Shown piece after piece: positions 24,301 through 33,013 of a stretch of DNA of 64,000 bases. Source of the stretch: Acidobacteriota bacterium (lineage in GTDB: Bacteria > Acidobacteriota > Thermoanaerobaculia > Multivoradales > J023); assembly GCA_029263315.1 (NCBI GenBank), contig JAJCXR010000032.1, positions 1 to 64,000 of the forward strand, given 5' to 3'. The position numbers were made by a program, and so were the translations under genes. Below the pieces are notes generated by a model. That model was given only the letters and a program-made list of their open reading frames with translations. It was not told the origin of the DNA and did no database searches. Each line of letters starts with the position of its first letter. Position 1 is the stretch's first letter.

Positions 24301-24956
24301 GTCTGCACACTGACATCGGAGCGTCCGGTGGCGTAACCGAGCCACAGGTCACGAATCCACTCCGCCGACACCTGACCGCTGTTGTTCTGATAGTAGCGAT
24401 TGTTGTAAGCGGTCGACAGGTGGGTGAACGTCGAGAGGACGTTGGATTCGGTGATATTCGGCAGTAGGCTTTGCACCAAGGCCTGTTGATTGACGGAAAA
24501 ACTCGCCGGCGCCGGCAGGTTGCGGAAGTCCCGGACCGATTGCAGAGCGCCGCGGGCCTCCGCCAGTGAGCCATGGACGATGAAACCACCGCAACGGTTG
24601 TGGGCCTGATGCGCAAAATGCGAAACCGCCTCCAGATCGGCCACCGCCAAACGGGTGATCACCACCCCGGCGTCGCTGGCCACCGCTTCGGGGGGGGTCA
24701 GGCTGCTCAACAGACTGTGTTGACGCTGCAGGCCGTCGAAGAGGTCCTCACCCATGGTGACCCAAAGGAGCTGCTGTGGATCTTGGGCGGTCGGTGCCGA
24801 CGGCGAGCCCTCGACGGAAGTAGGTGGACCGCCGGCCGCCGGTTCGCCGGCCGCCGGTTCGCCGGCCGGCGGTTCGCCGGCCGGCCCTGCTTCCAGCGGC
24901 GCCGTCATGGACAGCCCAAAAGTCAGAATTGCACAAACGGTGGCGAATCTCTTCAT
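21306..24956 (-). CDS. Secreted M28-family metallopeptidase with Ig-like and C-terminal domains
   Basis: 1216 residues from the ATG at 24956 (GGGAGG upstream; the longer frame from 24977 is unsupported). A signal peptide (MKRFATVCAILTFGLSMTAP) is followed by a GEPAAGEP low-complexity stretch. The peptidase domain (about 130-440) has all M28 zinc and catalytic positions: GAHLDS, PGADDDASG, AAEEVGL, QLDMTAF and SDHASWH. A PKD/Ig-like domain (about 450-530), a proprotein-convertase-like jelly roll (about 540-700) and two near-identical Ig-like repeats (APTVAIGSPSNGASF and PPSVALSAPSNGASF) follow, then two more beta domains with Cys pairs. It would cleave peptides outside the cell. It is the last gene before the repeat cluster. 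Confidence 0.88.
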   Translation of the reverse strand: MKRFATVCAILTFGLSMTAPLEAGPAGEPPAGEPAAGEPAAGGPPTSVEGSPSAPTAQDPQQLLWVTMGEDLFDGLQRQHSLLSSLTPPEAVASDAGVVITRLAVADLEAVSHFAHQAHNRCGGFIVHGSLAEARGALQSVRDFRNLPAPASFSVNQQALVQSLLPNITESNVLSTFTHLSTAYNNRYYQNNSGQVSAEWIRDLWLGYATGRSDVSVQTVSHSGYVQPSVVLTIQGNSLASEVVVFGAHLDSIRSGSTNSESTLAPGADDDASGIASLSEVIRVLLSNGFTPDRTVKFMGYAAEEVGLRGSGDIAQQHLDDGINVVGMMQLDMTAFNGSVEDIVFMSDFTNAELTAFSGQLIDTYLPGVQHTTDLCGYGCSDHASWHNRGFPAVMPFEARFGQHNQTIHSGNDTVATLSNSAAHAVKFSRLALAFAVEAGMADCTPSPLADAGPDQNINEGGSIQIGTAAQSGHTYSWSPGGATTAQITVSPASTTVYTVTATTSCGSTQDAVTVNVTPAGSNGPQNAVFNGGLGVPACAVAGSSCDSQGLLDGRAGLGPESNQPNTLDGCADGTSGTYHSDESNDRIVVSTLDGANFSAGATVQVEATVYAYSTGSSDTLDLYYAADAGAPSWTLITSMVPSAGGVQTLSANYTLPSGTQQAVRARFRYQGSANACNNGSYDDADDLVFAVESAGGNTAPTVAIGSPSNGASFVLGANVSFSGSANDSQDGNIGNDLSWTSSIDGSIGTGTSFSTSSLSAGSHTITASVTDSGGLSDSAQVGITVSTPSNAPPSVALSAPSNGASFDQGTSVSFAATANDAEDGTLTGSLSWTSSIDGNIGSGGSFSSSSLSLGSHTITASVTDSGGLTGNAQVSISIDAVGGGCGDCINWNSTATVSYSNQDTSPNATVVDGGDGLLLQGNTWRRTTQTFNVTANTVIEVDFESTVQGEIHGIGFDEDDTLSNNNRLFQLHGTQTWTTAFQDFNNYSSGVTTYTIPVGQFYTGSSMYLVLSNDNDAGSGNNSWFRNVRVYEDTPPPGSCAAQVSFDGGAAGWVHSGSSTCTTGSFVAATPTAQSNGGVTTQVGGDHTSGSGNAFFTGTNSSAGNADVDGGNCIAESPVYAVSEASDLAIWYFHGQRDAGDDSGDFFRLEISTDGGTSYSPLVDQGDITSNAVWTQATATVAAGSNVKLRLQVSDGTGGGDLVEGGVDDLSICPQ

Positions 24957-25533
24957 GGCAATGCCTCCCGACCCCAACGGCTCGAGCCGAGGGACTTGTT
25001 GGAAATGGTCTCCGGATCTAGTGGCTAGACTGTCTCAGCAATGCCCGTGCCATGCCCGCAGAGGGGATCAGGGTGGTGACATCGTCCGTGGGGTGACGGC
25101 TCCGCCCTACCCACCCCATCGCCGCCTATAGCAAGGGCCGGTGGGCCTCCAGCCAAGCCGAACGCTCGGCGAGCGAGGCGGGCAAGGTGGGCGCCGTGGA
25201 GAGACGCCTCAATACGATTTTCTCGAAACTGAGAACGCCCCCTTCTCAGTTGCGAGAACCTTGCCCCGCCGACCACCTATGGCGCGATATCTCTGCATCC
25301 GCCCATCGACTTGTGTCGCTGGCGCCAACCGGCAGCTCATCTACCGTGGAGCCGGGCCGCGACACAGCGCCCAACGGGCTTGCGATTGCGGACAACCCAC
25401 TTCGATTGCCATTGTAGGCGTGTCGAGACATGCGCTGAGGTGGCTTGACATCCGGGCACCTGCACCCAAGATCTGTTCCGACCCTGTTCTTACCCAAGAC
25501 CCCGTCTCGACTCGAGACCCCGCGAGGCCAACG
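24957..25533. other. Intergenic region between M28 peptidase and flavoprotein
   Basis: Divergent promoter region of 577 bp. The flavoprotein frame is open upstream to 25141, but that part has no recognisable FAD-domain sequence and no ribosome site. No repeat or RNA was recognised. Confidence 0.5.
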
Positions 25534-26643
25534 ATGACTGCTAGCCCCCATCGTCCTAATTTCAGCGACGTTTCGACACAACCCATGCCCCTGATGGATC
25601 CTACAAACCCCCGTGTCGCCATCGTCGGCGGGGGCATGGCAGGGCTCAGCTGCGCCCGCGCCTTGCTGGAGGCTGGCATTGCGGCCACCGTCTTCGAAAA
25701 ATCCCGTGGCGCTGGCGGACGCATGTCGACCCGACGCTGCGACGATCTGCATTTCGATCATGGGGCCCAGTACTTTACGGTTCGCCACGCCGCCTTCGAT
25801 GCGAGGGTCCAGTCGTGGCTCGAAGCGGGTGTCGTGGCACCCTGGCAAGGTCGCCTCGTCGGTCTGCCGCGTCCCTTCTCCCGCACGCCGACGGTGGTCA
25901 ATCGCTATGTCGGTATCCCCGGCATGAGCGCCGTCTTACGCTCTTTCGGTGAGGCAATCGATGTGCGCTACGGAACACCGATCAGCGGCCTGAGCTACGA
26001 GCACGATCATTGGTGGTTGGAGAGCCCATCGGGCCCCGTCGACGAGATCTTCGCCGCCGTGGTCTGCGCTTTGCCGGCCCCCCAAGCGGTGCCTCTGCTG
26101 GCGGCCGCTCCCCACTTGCAGGAGCAAGTCGCGGCCGTCGACATGGCTCCAACCTGGGCTGTCATGGTGACCTTCGAGACCCCTTTCGACGTCTCCTTCG
26201 ACGGTGCTTTCATCGATCACTCGCCACTCAATTGGGCAGCCCGCAACGACAGCAAACCGGGACGCTCCGGCAAGGAATGCTGGGTTCTGCACAGCACCGC
26301 CGATTGGAGCCGCCAGCACCTTGACAGCTCGAAGCATGAGGTCACCGAAGCTCTGCTCGAGGCCTTGGTGAAATCCAGCAATGTGGAGTTGCCGAAGGTT
26401 TTGCATCTCGACGCCCATCGCTGGCTCCACGCCCGCACCGCCAAGCCCTTGGCCGAAATCTGCCTCTTCGACCCGCAGATGCACCTGGGTATTTGCGGCG
26501 ACTGGTGCCCAGGGGCAAGGGTAGAAGGGGCCTATTTGAGCGGCCTGGCAGTGGCTGATCGGCTGATCGCTCAATCGTCGACTTTGGGCCCCGGTCAGTC
26601 GAGCCTCGGGGCGCCAAACCACGGTCCGACCGCGACCTCGTAA
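25534..26643 (+). CDS. Renalase-like FAD-dependent amine oxidase
   Basis: 369 residues from the ATG at 25534. The Rossmann dinucleotide motif is VAIVGGGMAGLSCARALLEA (about 29-48), followed by ATVFEKSRGAGGRMSTRR, the renalase-type second FAD contact, and DHGAQYFTVR. Near the C-terminus LGICGDWCPGARVEGAYLSG is the last FAD-binding block. Bacterial renalase-like proteins oxidise dihydro-nicotinamide isomers or act on unknown amines; the substrate here is not predicted. It is a free-standing gene, convergent with the BNR protein gene (22-nt gap). Confidence 0.85.
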   Translation: MTASPHRPNFSDVSTQPMPLMDPTNPRVAIVGGGMAGLSCARALLEAGIAATVFEKSRGAGGRMSTRRCDDLHFDHGAQYFTVRHAAFDARVQSWLEAGVVAPWQGRLVGLPRPFSRTPTVVNRYVGIPGMSAVLRSFGEAIDVRYGTPISGLSYEHDHWWLESPSGPVDEIFAAVVCALPAPQAVPLLAAAPHLQEQVAAVDMAPTWAVMVTFETPFDVSFDGAFIDHSPLNWAARNDSKPGRSGKECWVLHSTADWSRQHLDSSKHEVTEALLEALVKSSNVELPKVLHLDAHRWLHARTAKPLAEICLFDPQMHLGICGDWCPGARVEGAYLSGLAVADRLIAQSSTLGPGQSSLGAPNHGPTATS

Positions 26644-26664
26644 GTGTCCATCGGTGACGGCTAG

Positions 26665-28200
26665 TCAGGGCCTCGACGCCGACCAAGCGGCGACCGTGCC
26701 CGACTCGAAGCCGTCGTTGAAGACAAAAACCGTTGGATCGATCGCCAGATAGTAGACGTCTTGCTCGCCATTGAAGGTGGCCGCATAGGCGACATGCACC
26801 ACGTCGTTCTCGGACACCATGTCGTAGTAGTCGCCGATCTTGTTTTGCTGCGGCCAGCCGAGATGGGGATCAAAGGACGGCGATACCGCTTGGCTCGACG
26901 ACCAGGTGACGCCGCCGTCGTCGGAAGACGCGTAGGTGAGCTCGGAATCGAATCCACCGGGATCGTTGCGACTGTCGTTCCACAGGGCATCGAGTCGGCC
27001 ATTGGGGGCCACCGCAAGGGTGCCGAACCACTGCCAAGCATCGGCCCCCGCCGCTTCCTGGTTGACCTTCACCGGCGCGCTCCATGTGCCGCCACCGTCT
27101 TGCGAGCGCACCAAGTGCACGTCGAGGGGATCGCTACCGCTGGGATCCACCGAAATGAGCACGTAGACCCAACCGGAGCGAGGTCCACTGGAAGTGTCGA
27201 CCGCCACCCAAGCCTGGGCCAAGAGACCGCCGGGATTCGGCCCGGTGGAGGAGCGCATGGTTCCCCCCAGATCGACCATGGTACTGGAATCGAAGGCCGC
27301 CGGTTGCGCCGGGTCCCTCAGGGTGGTGGACTTGGCGACCACGATCTGGCCGCTGCTGTTGCGGCCAACGACGTAGACCTCACCGTTGGGGCCGACGGCG
27401 GTGGTTCCCCAGAAGGGCTGCTGGGGCGTCGAAATCGGTGTCCCATAGGAGTCGCCTCCGTCCACAGAGCGGACAAACCCGGTGGCGCCGCAGCAACTGA
27501 AGCTCTGATTCCAATTACTGTAAACATGGCCAGCCCCCGGCAAAGGCCCTGTCTCCGGGGTGCCACCGATAGCCGGCAGGCGACGGTCGATGGCCATCCA
27601 CTGCTTGTCGCCACCGGCGGCGAAGACTCCGGCATCCCAACTGGCACCGCCGTCGCTGGAGCGAAAAACATCACAGTTGAAGGTACCCCCCGGTACCGCC
27701 AGGCTGTTGTAATAGAAGTTGCCGGCGGCATCGGAATCGAGCACCGGGTCGGAGCGAAAAGTGCCACCCTCGATGACCCCAGCCGTCCATGTGGCACCAC
27801 CGTCGGCGGTGCTGCCAAAACCCGCCTGTCGAAAGTTGTTGCTGATGGTGTCGAACTGGCGCCAGCCGATGGCCATGCGGCTGGAATCCGTCAGGTCCAC
27901 GGCGATGGACGGCTCGTTGGCGGCGTCCCCGACGATGTTGTTGCCCAAGGCGTCGACATTGACTTGCACGCTGAGATGACCGCCGCGCCGCCAAAGCCGC
28001 GCCGGCTCCGTCTGACGGGGCATCGAATCTACATCGACGTAAGGATCATCCTGCCGCTCGTCGTGGGCTTCGCGGAGCTGTTCCATCTCGGCGGCAGACA
28101 GCGCAGGCGACCGGGGGAGAGACTCGCCTTGGGCCAAGAGCGACCCACAAGGCACTAGATAAACGGCACACAGGGCGACGGCGGCTGTACGGTGGTGCAT
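26665..28200 (-). CDS. Secreted BNR/Asp-box beta-propeller protein
   Basis: 511 residues with a signal peptide (MHHRTAAVALCAVYLVPCGS, LLAQGES). The body has repeated Asp-box turns of the form S-x-DGG-x-x-W (TADGGATW, SSDGGASW, SQDGGGTW, SSDDGGVTW), as in sialidase-type six-bladed propellers. Catalytic sialidase residues are not recognisable, so it is better called an Asp-box protein. It ends in FVFNDGFESGTVAAWS, a C-terminal tail seen on many exported proteins of this bacterial group and possibly a sorting signal. Confidence 0.8.
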   Translation of the reverse strand: MHHRTAAVALCAVYLVPCGSLLAQGESLPRSPALSAAEMEQLREAHDERQDDPYVDVDSMPRQTEPARLWRRGGHLSVQVNVDALGNNIVGDAANEPSIAVDLTDSSRMAIGWRQFDTISNNFRQAGFGSTADGGATWTAGVIEGGTFRSDPVLDSDAAGNFYYNSLAVPGGTFNCDVFRSSDGGASWDAGVFAAGGDKQWMAIDRRLPAIGGTPETGPLPGAGHVYSNWNQSFSCCGATGFVRSVDGGDSYGTPISTPQQPFWGTTAVGPNGEVYVVGRNSSGQIVVAKSTTLRDPAQPAAFDSSTMVDLGGTMRSSTGPNPGGLLAQAWVAVDTSSGPRSGWVYVLISVDPSGSDPLDVHLVRSQDGGGTWSAPVKVNQEAAGADAWQWFGTLAVAPNGRLDALWNDSRNDPGGFDSELTYASSDDGGVTWSSSQAVSPSFDPHLGWPQQNKIGDYYDMVSENDVVHVAYAATFNGEQDVYYLAIDPTVFVFNDGFESGTVAAWSASRP

Positions 28201-28343
28201 GGGGACCCCTCGGTGGTTGTCGGACGTGGTGTATGGGTCGATACCGATGGAAACATCGATTGTACCGCCTCCGGGGTCGCTCCGAGGCCGCGCCCAGCCG
28301 ACGGGCTGCCGCCCCCTCGAGCTATTGCCGGATGGACACCAAC

Positions 28344-29651
28344 TCAGTCCGCCAACGCCGAAGGATTCTCCCGCAGAATCCGCCGCAAGATCTCGATGTT
28401 GTCGCGGTGCCCTGTGAAGTGGGCCGTCACCTTGCCGCGGATGGGAAAACCGAGCAGGTAGAGATCACCGATGATGTCGAGGATCTTGTGGCGCACAAAC
28501 TCGTCGGGGAAACGGAGCTCGGTGTTGATGACGTTGTCTTCGCCCACCAAGATGAAATTGTCTAAACGGCCCCCTGAGCCCAGGCCGAGCTCCGACATCA
28601 TCTTCAAATCGCGCATGAAACCGAAGGTGCGGGCCGGCGCAATCTCCGCCCGATAGTGTTCGAACGACTCCAAATCGAAATCGAAGAACTGGTCGCCGAT
28701 GGGTGCCGGATAGCGCAGTTGGTAGGACACGGCAAAGCCGTCGTAGGGCTCCAAGATGAGCCGCTTTTTCCCCTCGCCCACCTGATAGGGCCGATCGACC
28801 ACCAACTCCTTGCGGGCCACCCGTTGCCCCTCGATTCCCGCTTCTTCGATCACTTTGCAGAACTCGAGGGCCGAGCCGTCGAGCACTGGAATTTCACCGT
28901 GCACCTTGATCAACAAATTGGTGATGCCGGCTGCGTGCAGGGCCGAGAGCAGATGCTCGACGGTGCGTATGTTCTCGCCGTCTCGCGACAGGGTGGTGGC
29001 GTAGTCCGTCTCCGCCACCCGAGAGACATTGGCGGCGATCACCTTCTCCGCCGGCAAGGTGAGAAAGTGGATGCCGCTGTTGGGCGGCAGGGGCTGCATG
29101 ACCATGCCGGTGCGGGTCCCGGAATGCAAACCCAGGCCATAAATCACCGTGCTGCGTTTGATGGTCTTCTGATGCTTGCGACCATTCTTGACGATCGACA
29201 GCAGGGGCGGGGGCTGCAAGTCGCGCTCGATTTCCGTACGGTTGCGACGCGCCTCGGTGGGCGGCTTGAGATTCTTGGCCTGGGAAGCCCGGTACTGGAG
29301 CGCACCCTCCACCGACTCGATCAACTGCGTGTAGGACAGGGGTTTCTCAAGATAGTCATAGGCCCCCATGCGGATCGCCTTGACCGCCGTCGACACCGTG
29401 CCGTGGCCTGAGATCATGATCACAGCAACGTTGGGATCGGTGGCGCGCAAGGTGTCGAGGAGCTCGAGCCCATCGCGGTCCGGCAACCAGATATCCAGAA
29501 AAACGACATCGGGCTGCCTGTCCTCGAACAGGGAAAGCCCCGCCAGACCCGTCTCAGCGACGACCGTCTCGTAACCCTCGTCGGAAAGCACACCCGCCAC
29601 CGTGGCAAGAATACTGGGCTCGTCGTCGATGATCAGCACTGTGTGCGTCAT
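28344..29651 (-). CDS. lpxC: Fusion of response-regulator receiver and LpxC deacetylase
   Basis: 435 residues from the ATG at 29651 (AAGGAAGTGGAG upstream). Residues 1-125 are an NtrC-type receiver: LIIDDEP acidic pair, phosphoacceptor Asp53 in VVFLDIWLPD, MISGHGTV and LEKPLS. After a 30-residue linker, residues 157-430 are complete LpxC: GLHSG, TVEHLLSALHAAGITN with the first zinc His, LDGSALEF, HKILDIIGDLYLLG with His and Asp ligands, and HFTGH with the catalytic His. LpxC removes the acetyl group from UDP-3-acyl-GlcNAc and commits the cell to lipid A. The fusion suggests direct control of lipid A synthesis by phosphorylation. No partner kinase is adjacent. Confidence 0.92.
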   Translation of the reverse strand: MTHTVLIIDDEPSILATVAGVLSDEGYETVVAETGLAGLSLFEDRQPDVVFLDIWLPDRDGLELLDTLRATDPNVAVIMISGHGTVSTAVKAIRMGAYDYLEKPLSYTQLIESVEGALQYRASQAKNLKPPTEARRNRTEIERDLQPPPLLSIVKNGRKHQKTIKRSTVIYGLGLHSGTRTGMVMQPLPPNSGIHFLTLPAEKVIAANVSRVAETDYATTLSRDGENIRTVEHLLSALHAAGITNLLIKVHGEIPVLDGSALEFCKVIEEAGIEGQRVARKELVVDRPYQVGEGKKRLILEPYDGFAVSYQLRYPAPIGDQFFDFDLESFEHYRAEIAPARTFGFMRDLKMMSELGLGSGGRLDNFILVGEDNVINTELRFPDEFVRHKILDIIGDLYLLGFPIRGKVTAHFTGHRDNIEILRRILRENPSALAD

Positions 29652-29851
29652 GGTCTCCACTTCCTTGGGTTGGGTTCGCTTCTGGATCAATACGGCGGTG
29701 GCCCGGGGATGCCGTTGCCGTCCTGGGCGGTTCCGATCATATCGCAGGTGCAATGACGGTGGACCTTCCCGCCGCCGGTCTTTCACCAGACGTTCTTTCC
29801 CGCCGCTCCCGACGGCGAAGGGTGATAAACTGGCCTCAAATCTTGAATCTT

Positions 29852-29914
29852 CGGAAAGGGAATTCCTTAGGAAGGGAATACCTCGGGAAGGGAATACCTC
29901 GGGAAGGGAATACT
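29852..29914. repeat. Tandem 16-bp repeat GGGAAGGGAATACCTC at the GNAT start
   Basis: Four units of period 16: TCGGAAAGGGAATTCCTT, then AGGAAGGGAATACCTC, GGGAAGGGAATACCTC and GGGAAGGGAATACTGT. Each contains a Shine-Dalgarno-like GGAAGGGAA, and the last lies at proper distance from the GTG at 29915. Confidence 0.75.
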
Positions 29915-30541
29915 GTGACGGATTTTCCAGCAAGGCCCCATCTGTATCCAAGGAAGACTCGGCTTGCGGACCTGGAGATCACTTTCAGCCGTATGGACGA
30001 GGCGGATCGATCCCGCATGCTGGCCTTTACCCAAGGCTTGCCCGAACGGGATCTCCTCTTCCTACGTCACGACATCACCGATATGCAGGTGATCGACGAC
30101 TGGCTGCGGGCCATCGAGCGGGACCACACGGTCACCATCTTGGCAGAGGAGGACGACAAGCTGATCGGCTATTGCAGCCTGCATCGCAGCCCCATTCTGT
30201 GGACTCGACACTTGGGAGAAATCCGCATGCTGGTGGGGCCCAACCACCGAGGCAAAGGCATCGGCAAGAGCTTGGTCCAACAGATTTTCGGATTCACCCA
30301 TGACTTCAAGCTTCAGAAGGTCATGGTCAAGATGATGAGCACCCAGCGCGACGCCCAAACCTTGTTTCACCATCTGGGTTTCATTCCGGAGGCTCTGCTC
30401 CACGACTGGGCCATCGACCGCAACGGCCGCACCCACGACCTGATCGTCATGTCGCGGGAAGTCGATGACGGCGAAGATTCCCAGGCAAACATGGCGGTAA
30501 CGGAAGGCAACGCTCCTGCCGAGGAATCGACCGAAGGCTAA
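29915..30541 (+). CDS. GNAT-family N-acetyltransferase
   Basis: 208 residues from the GTG at 29915, chosen because the tandem repeat upstream carries the ribosome site. The frame is open further up to 29753 but that part only translates repeats. GNAT landmarks: DDKLIGYCSLH strand, GEIRMLVGPNHRGKGIGKSL as the acetyl-CoA loop (R/QxxGxG/A), then LQKVMVKMMSTQRDAQTLFH HLGF, the last helix. The protein substrate or small molecule is unknown. It is divergent from the receiver-LpxC gene by 263 nt. Confidence 0.8.
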   Translation: MTDFPARPHLYPRKTRLADLEITFSRMDEADRSRMLAFTQGLPERDLLFLRHDITDMQVIDDWLRAIERDHTVTILAEEDDKLIGYCSLHRSPILWTRHLGEIRMLVGPNHRGKGIGKSLVQQIFGFTHDFKLQKVMVKMMSTQRDAQTLFHHLGFIPEALLHDWAIDRNGRTHDLIVMSREVDDGEDSQANMAVTEGNAPAEESTEG

Positions 30542-31029
30542 CAGCCTGTGGCTCTCGCCACCGCCTGCCAACTATGGCGCCGTTTTTACACCCGTGCCGC
30601 CCATTTTTGCCATCGATGTGGCAAATTTGGCACCCATCCCGACACATCCAAGACCGGGACCGCAGGCCTTCCGTCAGAATCGAGGCCCCGGGCAGCAGTT
30701 GTGGCGCCCCGACAAACGGCAAAATAAACGCTTTTTTTTCAACAATTTACAGAGAGGCGGCCGACCGGGACAGGAAATGGAAGGCGGTGGAAAAGCGAGC
30801 ACTCAATCTAGAACGCCGTTCTGGCATGCCGCTTGCAGGAATAGAGAACCAGAAGGCGTTCGCAAGAATGCCCGGCCAAGTGGCCAAATTGACATTCCAA
30901 GTTAAAACGGCGGCCAATGGTCAGCCGTTCCACAAAATACCTTCCATATTTCCCCACCCAAATAGCCCACCTAAGAGGCCACCCCAGAATCAGGGGGTGG
31001 CCCTCACCCTGCCTGCTTTATTAGCCTGA
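30542..31029. other. Intergenic region, 488 bp
   Basis: No gene or RNA recognised. It has a run of eight T at 30732-30739 and a hairpin at 30977-31002 which is listed separately. Confidence 0.5.
30977..31002. terminator. Stem-loop between convergent GNAT and CBS genes
   Basis: GGCCACCCC pairs with GGGGTGGCC over an 8-nt loop. It has weak T-richness on either side and lies just 28 nt past the CBS gene stop. Confidence 0.5.
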
Positions 31030-31572
31030 TCAACGGCGTCGAAACAGGCGGACCATTTGATCTCGCGAGTTCTGAGCGAAGCTGCGCTGCATGCTTTCGA
31101 TGGAGCGGGGACGATCCGACTGGTGGCCAGCCGTTCGCTCGAGGTGGCCTTGGGCTCGATTGAGGGCTTCACGGAATGCCTTCACACCACGCAATAGATC
31201 GCGGCGGCTGATCACCCCAACCAAATGCCCGTCATCGACCACCGGCAACAATGGGAAATTGGTGCTGAGGAAAAGCTCGGTGACACGAAAGAGATCCATG
31301 CCCGGGCTGGCCACGGCGCGAATCGCCGAATGCAGCTCTTGCACTTCCCCGCCCACCAGATCGTTCTCGTAGGCAACGTTGGAGAGGATGCGGAGACAAT
31401 CCTTCTCGGTCAACATACCGACCAAAGTACCCTCTTCATCCACCACAGGAGCCGCCGCGTAGTGGTTGGTGAGAAGTTGGTCGATGGCATCGAAGAGGTC
31501 ATCTTTGGGGAGAAATGTTAGGACATTCTTAGACATCCAATCACCTGCCGTCGGCACAAGTAGCTCCGTCAT
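31030..31572 (-). CDS. CBS-domain pair protein
   Basis: 180 residues; ATG at 31572 has AAGGAGGTG upstream. Two CBS motifs: residues about 12-65 (VLTFLPKDDLFDAIDQLLTN, VGMLTEKDCLRIL) and 80-135 (DLFRVTELFLSTNFPLLPVV, LVGVISRRDLLRGV). CBS pairs sense adenine nucleotides. The C-terminal tail is basic. No enzymatic domain is attached. It lies 92 bp upstream of... the end of nqrM on the same strand; a functional link is not shown. Confidence 0.85.
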   Translation of the reverse strand: MTELLVPTAGDWMSKNVLTFLPKDDLFDAIDQLLTNHYAAAPVVDEEGTLVGMLTEKDCLRILSNVAYENDLVGGEVQELHSAIRAVASPGMDLFRVTELFLSTNFPLLPVVDDGHLVGVISRRDLLRGVKAFREALNRAQGHLERTAGHQSDRPRSIESMQRSFAQNSRDQMVRLFRRR

Positions 31573-31664
31573 TGGCACCTCCTTCACCTATGCGATTGTG
31601 GGGCTAACGCTCCATTGTAAACCGCATTGGCAAAAGACGCCAGGAGTGTGCGCCCTCGCTATCC

Positions 31665-31880
31665 TCAGCTGTCGAGCACCGGCAAAGGGTTGGAGGTCGC
31701 CTGACGACGTTTTTTATCCTTGTTGGGACAGGTGGCACAGGTGACCGGCTCTCCGTCGGGCCCCATCACGTCCGGGCCGCCGCAGGACCCGCGGAGACAA
31801 GGCCGCTTGAACAGCACTCCCACCGCCATGATCAGCATTACAATGAGAAAAATTGCCAGGGTCATCAGCAAAACAGCCAT
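31665..31880 (-). CDS. nqrM: NqrM-like Na+-NQR maturation protein
   Basis: 71 residues, ATG at 31880 with AGGAGG upstream. One TM helix (LLMTLAIFLIVMLIMAVGVL) and a cytosolic tail with CLRGSCGG and TCATC. NqrM proteins are single-pass with a GSCGG and further Cys, and supply iron for the Cys4 iron site in NqrD/NqrE. Position after nqrA-F and apbE supports this. The short length and exact Cys spacing differ a little from Vibrio NqrM. Confidence 0.75.
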   Translation of the reverse strand: MAVLLMTLAIFLIVMLIMAVGVLFKRPCLRGSCGGPDVMGPDGEPVTCATCPNKDKKRRQATSNPLPVLDS

Positions 31881-31946
31881 AGGAACCTCCTAGTTGGTCT
31901 CGAGTTTCGAGCCGGAGCCCCCGTCGATCAGAGCAGGGAGTTGGTA

Positions 31947-32993
31947 TCACCGAGATTCGGTTAGACGCTCGAAGGCCGGTGTCGAGCGTTCGATGAAATC
32001 GTTGCCTTGGCGCACCAAGAACAGAGCCGCCAGACCTTCCCGTTCGGCGACTCGGAAGCCCTCTTCGGCACCCAGCACCATCAGTGCCGTGGCCCAGCCG
32101 TCGGCCAGCATACATTGCGGGTGCACGACGCTCACCGAAGCCAAGCGGTGCCGTATGGGGCGGCCCGTCCTCGGATCGATGATATGCGAAAATCGCTCCC
32201 CACCAATCTCGCGGTAGTTTCGATAGTCCCCCGAGGTGGCCACCGAGGCATTGGCCAAGGGTAGAAGACGCTGCACGGCACCGGGCATGAGCTGCGGTCG
32301 TTCGATGCCTAGCCGCCAAGTCCGGCCTTCTCCGTTCACCCCCGCGGCCCGCACCTCACCCCCCACTTCCACCCAGTGATCTGTCGCCCCGAGGGCGGTC
32401 AAACGCTCGGCGACACGATCCACAGCATACCCCTTGGCGATGGAGGACAGATCGCAGGTCAAAGTCGGCCGCGCCTTGCTCAAGGTCACCGCCTCGAGAT
32501 TCACCTGCAAGAGGTCACTGCCCACCTCCTCGAGAAGGGCCGCGATCACCTCGTCGGAGACCTCACCTTCGGCCCGATCGCCGCCCGGACCAAAACCCCA
32601 AGCATCCACCAAGGGCCGTATCGTGATGTCGTAGGCACCGCTGCTGAGACGTCCGATGTCGAGGGCGGCCTTGGTCACCGTGACCAGGCCAGCCGAGACC
32701 TCAAAGGGTGTCACATCCCGGTGACGGTTGAAGCGACTGAGCTCCGAATCCTCCAGGTAGGTGGACATCCGCCGGTTGACATCGTCGAGCTCTTCTTCCA
32801 CCGCCCGCTGAAAGCGCGTCCCATCCTCCGACGTCCAGCTCCCACTCACCTTGACGGCATAGTAGGTGCCCATCGTCCGACCCTCGAAGGCCAGGCCCTC
32901 CATCCCCTTGGGCACCGACTCGGAGTCGTGGCAACCCAAAGCCAGCAGCACGGCCAACAGCAGCAAGAATCGCACTTGGAGCTTCTCGGCCAT
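31947..32993 (-). CDS. apbE: FAD:protein FMN transferase, lipoprotein
   Basis: 348 residues; ATG at 32993 with AAAGGAGGG upstream. A lipobox (LLALGC at about 16-21) anchors it to the membrane on the periplasmic side. ApbE landmarks: GRTMGTYYAVKV, LEDSELSRFNRH, SSGAYDITIRPLVDAWGFGP, LDLSSIAKGYAVDRV in the form CDLSSIAKGYAVD, VEVGGEVRAAG, and the late SHIIDPRTGRPI with ATALMVLG. ApbE attaches FMN through a phosphoester to Thr in NqrB and NqrC, both of which have the SGAT target here. Confidence 0.92.
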   Translation of the reverse strand: MAEKLQVRFLLLLAVLLALGCHDSESVPKGMEGLAFEGRTMGTYYAVKVSGSWTSEDGTRFQRAVEEELDDVNRRMSTYLEDSELSRFNRHRDVTPFEVSAGLVTVTKAALDIGRLSSGAYDITIRPLVDAWGFGPGGDRAEGEVSDEVIAALLEEVGSDLLQVNLEAVTLSKARPTLTCDLSSIAKGYAVDRVAERLTALGATDHWVEVGGEVRAAGVNGEGRTWRLGIERPQLMPGAVQRLLPLANASVATSGDYRNYREIGGERFSHIIDPRTGRPIRHRLASVSVVHPQCMLADGWATALMVLGAEEGFRVAEREGLAALFLVRQGNDFIERSTPAFERLTESR

Positions 32994-33013
32994 GACGGAC
33001 CCTCCTTTCAGTG

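Noticed and set aside
25141-25533. Long N-terminus of the renalase-like protein
   Set aside because: Nothing of the FAD family is seen before the Rossmann motif, and the ATG at 25534 gives normal family length.
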